Shown piece by piece: positions 16,493 to 21,014 of a DNA stretch of 21,014 nt. The first letter of the stretch is position 1; every line of letters begins with the position of its first letter. A model generated the notes under the pieces. That model had not been told where the DNA came from. It did no database searches and worked only from the letters and a program-made list of their open reading frames with translations. Source of the DNA: Chloromonas sp. AAM2 (lineage: Eukaryota > Chlorophyta > Chlorophyceae > Chlamydomonadales > Chlamydomonadaceae); contig QAXH01000837.1 of assembly GCA_004335635.1 (NCBI GenBank), forward strand, positions 229 through 21,242, in the 5' to 3' direction. A program made the position numbers and the translations under genes.

Positions 16493-18982
16493 TTTGAACT
16501 TCGAGCATACCTGACAATTCCTGCTCGGCGATAGTGAGATGAGCGATGTGCGATCACAACAAGCGTGCACGTACATCATGCCTGCAATTCTTATTCTAGT
16601 CAGTTGCAGTGTGGTATTGTCCGGTCCCTGAGCATGCGCAAGCCTAGGTTTGTCGCGCATTAGATTGGTCCCTGGTTCGTCGCGCGAGGAGGAAATTGTT
16701 TGGATGGCATCGTGCAGGATTGCGTGACATTCGTGCCTGGTTGTGCGGTCAGGCGAGCTTTAGCGGTGGTGATGGTTGTACAGGTGGTGGTAGTCGTTGG
16801 TAGTCGGTCGCGCGACGTGCGTTGTACATCAGCAAAACGTAGGTGCTGGCCAACGCGCCTGGCTCTGCATGCCCTTCACTAGCAGGTTCGTGCGGTGATT
16901 CAAATCAATTAGTCAGGTAGCGGCAGCTCAGTTGGCAGTTTTAAGCACTGTAGGCGCCATGTGCGTGCAATGCCTTTCCACAAGCAAATAAAAGAAATAA
17001 GATGTAGAAATTTGTTTAGAGAGGGCCCAGGTTGCACCAAGCAAAATGGTTAGCAAGCCATGCGAGAGCCGAGGACCATCAATGCCTCGCAGCATCTGTG
17101 TGCGTGTGCCAGGTCATGTGGCAACACAATCTTCATCATCATAATACAATAACAGGCCTTGAGCAGCCCCCAGCGGGCGCGCCTGTATGCCTGGTTCAGT
17201 GGCAGCATGCCAAGGCTCATGTTCATGCCTGGCTGGTCAATGGTTGCAAAGCAAAGGTTGAAACTTTGTCACCCGGCAGCCTTATTTTCCTTTGTCTACA
17301 CTGTTAAACAAATGAGCTTACGCTGTGTACAGCCATTCACAAAATGTGCTTCAAGTCTTGTGCTGTGGCTACTGGCTTGGTTCGGCGGAGCAGTGCAGTG
17401 TGTGCTCAAACTGAACGTGTTTGTGTGCATGTACTTCCGGCGCCATCATGTCATTGCCACGTTCGTGGTGCAAGTGTGCGAGATGCGTTCTTTGTTCTAC
17501 TGAGAACTGTGCATTCTGTGAGTACGTTTTAGGTACACCCGCTTGTTCCTTTCTGTGTTTATGGTAGGGTGTGATTCGCATGGTGGTATGGTGTTGAATC
17601 CGTGCCCTAACCAGGGATGCTAATGAATTCAGCTGCCAGTGCAACACCTGGTTTAGCAGCACCATTCGCAGCTAATAGACGGTGATGTTATGCTGAGAAC
17701 ATACCTCGTCACGCAACATGTCAGAGTGGTTTGCATGGACTGGAAGGCAGATTCGCGGAAATGATTGGAACAGCGGTACTGGTTGAAATGAAGTGCGAAT
17801 TTTTCAGATCCAGAGATTTGAATTTGAGATTTAGTCTTTCCTGTCTGCAAGGTTGTAGAACAGCTCACCCTAAGTGAATGAAATACTTCGTCTCCTAGAG
17901 GCAGACGCAGCTAGTGTGCTCGTGCTCTGAGCTCGGCACATTGGACCTGATTTGCATAGCACCTGCGTGGCATCAAGCCAGCCACTCCTCACATGTGTGG
18001 TAGCACTACGGCTTTGGATTGCAATCATCTCACAGTGTAGCTGACGGCTGGTATCTCTGGGAACCAACCCAAGGTGGTTGGATCGGTTGTACCTTTGCAA
18101 TCACAGATTGGTTCCTTGGGGCGCAATATGCGACTCTGGTTTTGGCAATGTCATCGCTGTGGTTTTACAACCGGGTGATGGCCATGCTCAGACTGGCCCT
18201 CTTGACGGCATGGTTCGGTGCGGGTGAAACGATTGGAAACTGACGTGTGTCCCTGAAATTGCTATTATAAGGATTGGCAGGTGGTGCAACATAAGACCTT
18301 GGAGCGGATGCCGGGTGAACTTAAATTGTGCAGAGCATTTGTGGTTGCTCCTTAGGTCGAGGCAGCTAGCGAGGCAACTAGCGTTTCTTTACAGATCTTT
18401 GACTGATGTAGCTTTGCGGGTGTGTAGAAGGCCCTTGCGGGCGGTTTCTGACCCCCAAACCATCACAAAGGCTTTGGTGGACAACATTGAGCTGAGATGC
18501 CACCTGCACTGCCGGTTCACAAAGTGTGCTGTAGTTCTGCGAGATGCCTTTTGTCATGGATTTTGTTGTCACTCTGGTGGCTGGTCAGTCTGGTCCACAA
18601 CCGCAAACTGTGGAGAAATGATTGCGGAGCCTGCAAGACAGAATTGTCGTTTTGATTACTAGGCTAGACGGGCCTTACACATCCTTGGGAATTGGATCTC
18701 ACAAATCTCCAGAGCAAATGCTGCAGTGCCTGTGTCAACGGACCTTCTTGCCACTCTTGCGCCAGCCGGGCTGATCTCTTACCGTAGACGTGGACAGCCG
18801 AGTTGAGTTCAAGACAATCACAGTCGAGACGGGGTTGCTACCGGATGTTTCTTACGTTTTGTTTCTTAGCCGAGCTCAAGTTTGATCCATTTCAAATTTC
18901 CATATCGCACCCTGAACCTTGTGTCTTGATGGGCGCAGATAGTCCAAGGCGCACCTGGCTTTTGCTATAGAGGCCGTTTGAG
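16493..18982. other. no supported gene
   Basis: This begins with the 3' UTR of the three-exon gene. No TGTAA signal was seen in the first 500 bp, and an AATAAA-like stretch lies at about 16986. Beyond it the sequence is less GC-rich. It has scattered short frames on both strands (for example 18019-18243 plus) but no recognisable domain or consistent splice structure. Confidence 0.5.
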
Positions 18983-19186
18983 AATTTGGAAGTACCACAA
19001 TTCTTTGCTCGTGGTAGCACACTGGTGGTTGAAACGTACTAATTTGGAAGTATCACAATTCTTTGCTCGTGGTAGCACACTGGTGGTAGCATTGTGGAGT
19101 TGAAATGCACAAATTTGGAGGTATCACAATTCTTTGCTCGTGGTAGCATACTGGTGGTAGCATTGTAGAGTTGAAACGTATAGATT
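18983..19186. repeat. three-copy tandem repeat, 58-75 bp units
   Basis: Copies start with AATTTGGARGTAYCACAATT at 18983, 19041 and 19112 and share TTTGCTCGTGGTAGCA. The first copy lacks a 13-bp insert (AGCATTGTRGAGT-like) that copies 2 and 3 carry, hence periods of 58 and 71 bp. Similarity is high, so the amplification is fairly recent. Short minus-strand frames across it are by-products. Confidence 0.92.
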
Positions 19187-20951
19187 TTCACTTCATGCCA
19201 TTCTGAAGCTTCAAAGATGCAGTTTGGCGATGTGTGGTTTGGTTCATGAATGCAAGTTGCATGCATTTTGCCGGCCAGCACCCATAACGTTTTGGGTACG
19301 CAGAGCATGGTTGTAGGTCGTACTTCCATGACTTCACCATCTTTCTGCCCCCCGACGTCTTTGAGCATTCCAGGTAGCAAGGAACACTGAACATTGGCTG
19401 CATCGGGTGACAGACGTTTCTTATGACCCTTTTTAAGGGAGTGTCCGCATCTGACTGGGTATTACAGTACAGTCTTAGGGCAACGGCCACAGGTTACAGT
19501 TGGTTCTGCAACTACATGCGCCTGTCTTACTTTGAGGGCACTGACATTGGAGTCTCATGCATTGGGGTATAGTCAGATTTGAATCTTAGCATGGTTTGTT
19601 GGTAAACGTTGTGGATCGACGGTGGAGAGGTGTACTGGGGGTCTCAGTGGTAGTGCATTTTGCGTTGTTTGGGCAGGGCTGCTGGATTATCTGTGAGAGG
19701 AGCTGCCATGCAGTAACGGCACTGCTGGTACACATGTCACAGCATGCTGGCATCCAGAAGCAAAACTTTATTTGGCCCCATTGGTATTGGTGGTGCGGTC
19801 TGGCGACACCTTGTACAATCAGCCAAGACTTGTGTAGCTCGAGCAACATGATATTCTGGACAGTTGTTATTGATTGATAGCAGGCAATGATTGATAGTCG
19901 GCAGAAGGTACGGTCCAGTGCCAACGTTATTGTACAGAGTAGGCAGTTAGTTCAGGTACTATTGTTATTATTTGTTGTAGTCCGAAGCATCGTTCAACCG
20001 AAATTTTTGAAGTGAATATACAGGTGTCGTAAAGGCATGTCGCTGTTCTGCAGGCATATTGTTAGCCCAGTTGGTAGTGCAGCTAGCGGCATTCTGCCGA
20101 AGCTTCTCTGAGCAATGTGAATTGGCAGCTATGATTCATTGATGGCATGCTATCGTACATACTAGACAGTTAGTTCAGTTAGCACAGGTGGTATTGATGA
20201 CTACCATAAGCACCGGGAAACTGGTGGTCAGCTGGCTCACGGTTTCTTCGGAATACAAACTCAAGCTAGCAGAAGAATGCTGTGTGATTGTGATCATGAG
20301 CAGCACCTGAACGCCAAGAAAGCATGGCCAGGGTGGCGATGGTTGAAGGGAATGTTTGATGTTGCCTGTGGTTTGGGCTGAACCATCCGGCATCCGTGAT
20401 TTACACGACCGGCGTCCCCTTTCTTTCAGTCTGAAGGGAGAGTGACCACGATGTACAAGCGTCTTGACATCATACACTTCAGGGATGATGCAGATCACAA
20501 TCACATGGTTTTAGTGGTCTGGCTATGGAGGTGTGCTGCAGGTTGCAGCGCTTTGCATGGCTGCAGGACATTTTACAGTGCGTTTTGAGATCAGAAGTTT
20601 GGGAGGGAAAAAAAGATGTTTGCCAGTTCTGGGACAGTTTCCAGAAACAACACTGGGACCAGTGTGGCAACAGGGAAGCCGTGACAACAGTGTCCGTACA
20701 AGAGTACAGGGACAGTCAGAGGTAGGGGTTCATCGCATTTTGGTAATTTTGGTCCCCTGCTGGTAGTGTTTTTGGCTAGAACAGGGGATGAGGGAGATTC
20801 TTTGGGATGATTGGATGTTATGAGGGGGTCCGAGTAAAGCAATGTCGCCGTGCACTTCTCCAATGTAATGTAATGCTGCAAGGACAGTACGTGAAAGAGA
20901 CGTGCATGACAACACAGCAGCACGCATGATACTTCAGAAACACGTGCCTAC

Positions 20952-20953
<2 letters not shown>
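19187..20953. other. no supported gene
   Basis: There are scattered short frames only. A weak duplication links about 19935-19960 and 20160-20185 (both contain GGCAGTTAGTTCAG or ACAGTTAGTTCAG). Two overlapping TGTAA motifs near 20863-20872 could end a transcript, but no matching upstream ORF was found. A tRNA-like A-box near 20065 has no B-box. Confidence 0.45.

Positions 20954-20954
<1 letters not shown>

Positions 20955-21014
<60 letters not shown>
20955..21014. repeat. (TA)n microsatellite at window end
   Basis: Thirty uninterrupted TA dinucleotides run to the last base of the window, so the true length is unknown. Perfect TA runs are cruciform-prone and polymorphic, and often mark assembly limits. 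Confidence 0.97.

Noticed and set aside
16918..16980. tRNA-like GCAGCTCAGTTGGCAG
   Set aside because: The A-box is imperfect (C where T is needed) and no T-arm follows.
20055..20115. tRNA-like TAGCCCAGTTGGTAGTGC
   Set aside because: The A-box fits, but no B-box or cloverleaf follows. A small CGGCA/TGCCG stem alone is not enough.

Overview
The window looks like nuclear DNA of a green alga (Chlorophyta, probably Chlorophyceae). The believable genes have GT-AG introns of about 290-430 bp. Their coding exons are GC-rich and full of CAG/GCA triplets that encode Gln, Ala and Ser runs. Two copies of TGTAA, the usual chlorophyte polyadenylation signal, follow one candidate gene. No bacterial operon layout, rRNA or tRNA was found. 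The species is not recognised, and all exon structures here are read by eye.

Layout. 1-171 is a 28-bp tandem array. 211-563 is a possible internal exon of a gene running in from the left. 564-760 is a purine-rich tract. 761-3460 is gene-poor, with several short tandem repeats. 3763-5624 is the best gene: two exons encoding a Crinkler/RHS-type protein. It has the C-terminal part of the family's NTPase module, a restriction-endonuclease-fold-like domain and a SAP-like DNA-binding motif. The Walker-containing half of the NTPase was not found. 5625-6900 is CAG-rich sequence with broken, protein-like reading frames.

6900-10740 is a mosaic of one diverged repeat family. Blocks on the plus strand (6905-7140, 7186-7300, 7676-7835) recur inverted at 9420-9585 and 10285-10720. 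A segment at 8761-9290 is duplicated at 9601-10130 with a constant 840-bp offset. It is built from monomers of about 162-165 bp. A possible small gene (TATA-like box, 75-codon ORF, two TGTAA signals) lies inside this mosaic at about 8106-8675.

10765-11463 is an array of nine long-stem hairpins, most with a tRNA-like A-box motif in the loop. 11984-12269 is a foldback element with a perfect 106-bp palindrome. 13173-16492 is a three-exon gene for a protein of about 851 residues that is low in complexity, probably nuclear and of unknown family. It contains a 210-bp in-frame exitron-like segment. 16493-21014 has no supported gene, only a three-copy tandem repeat at 18983-19186 and a (TA)n run from 20955 to the window end.

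Nothing shows these genes working in one pathway. The unifying theme is a repeat-rich accessory region around a Crinkler/RHS-type gene, a family that established work links to mobile elements and to effectors.
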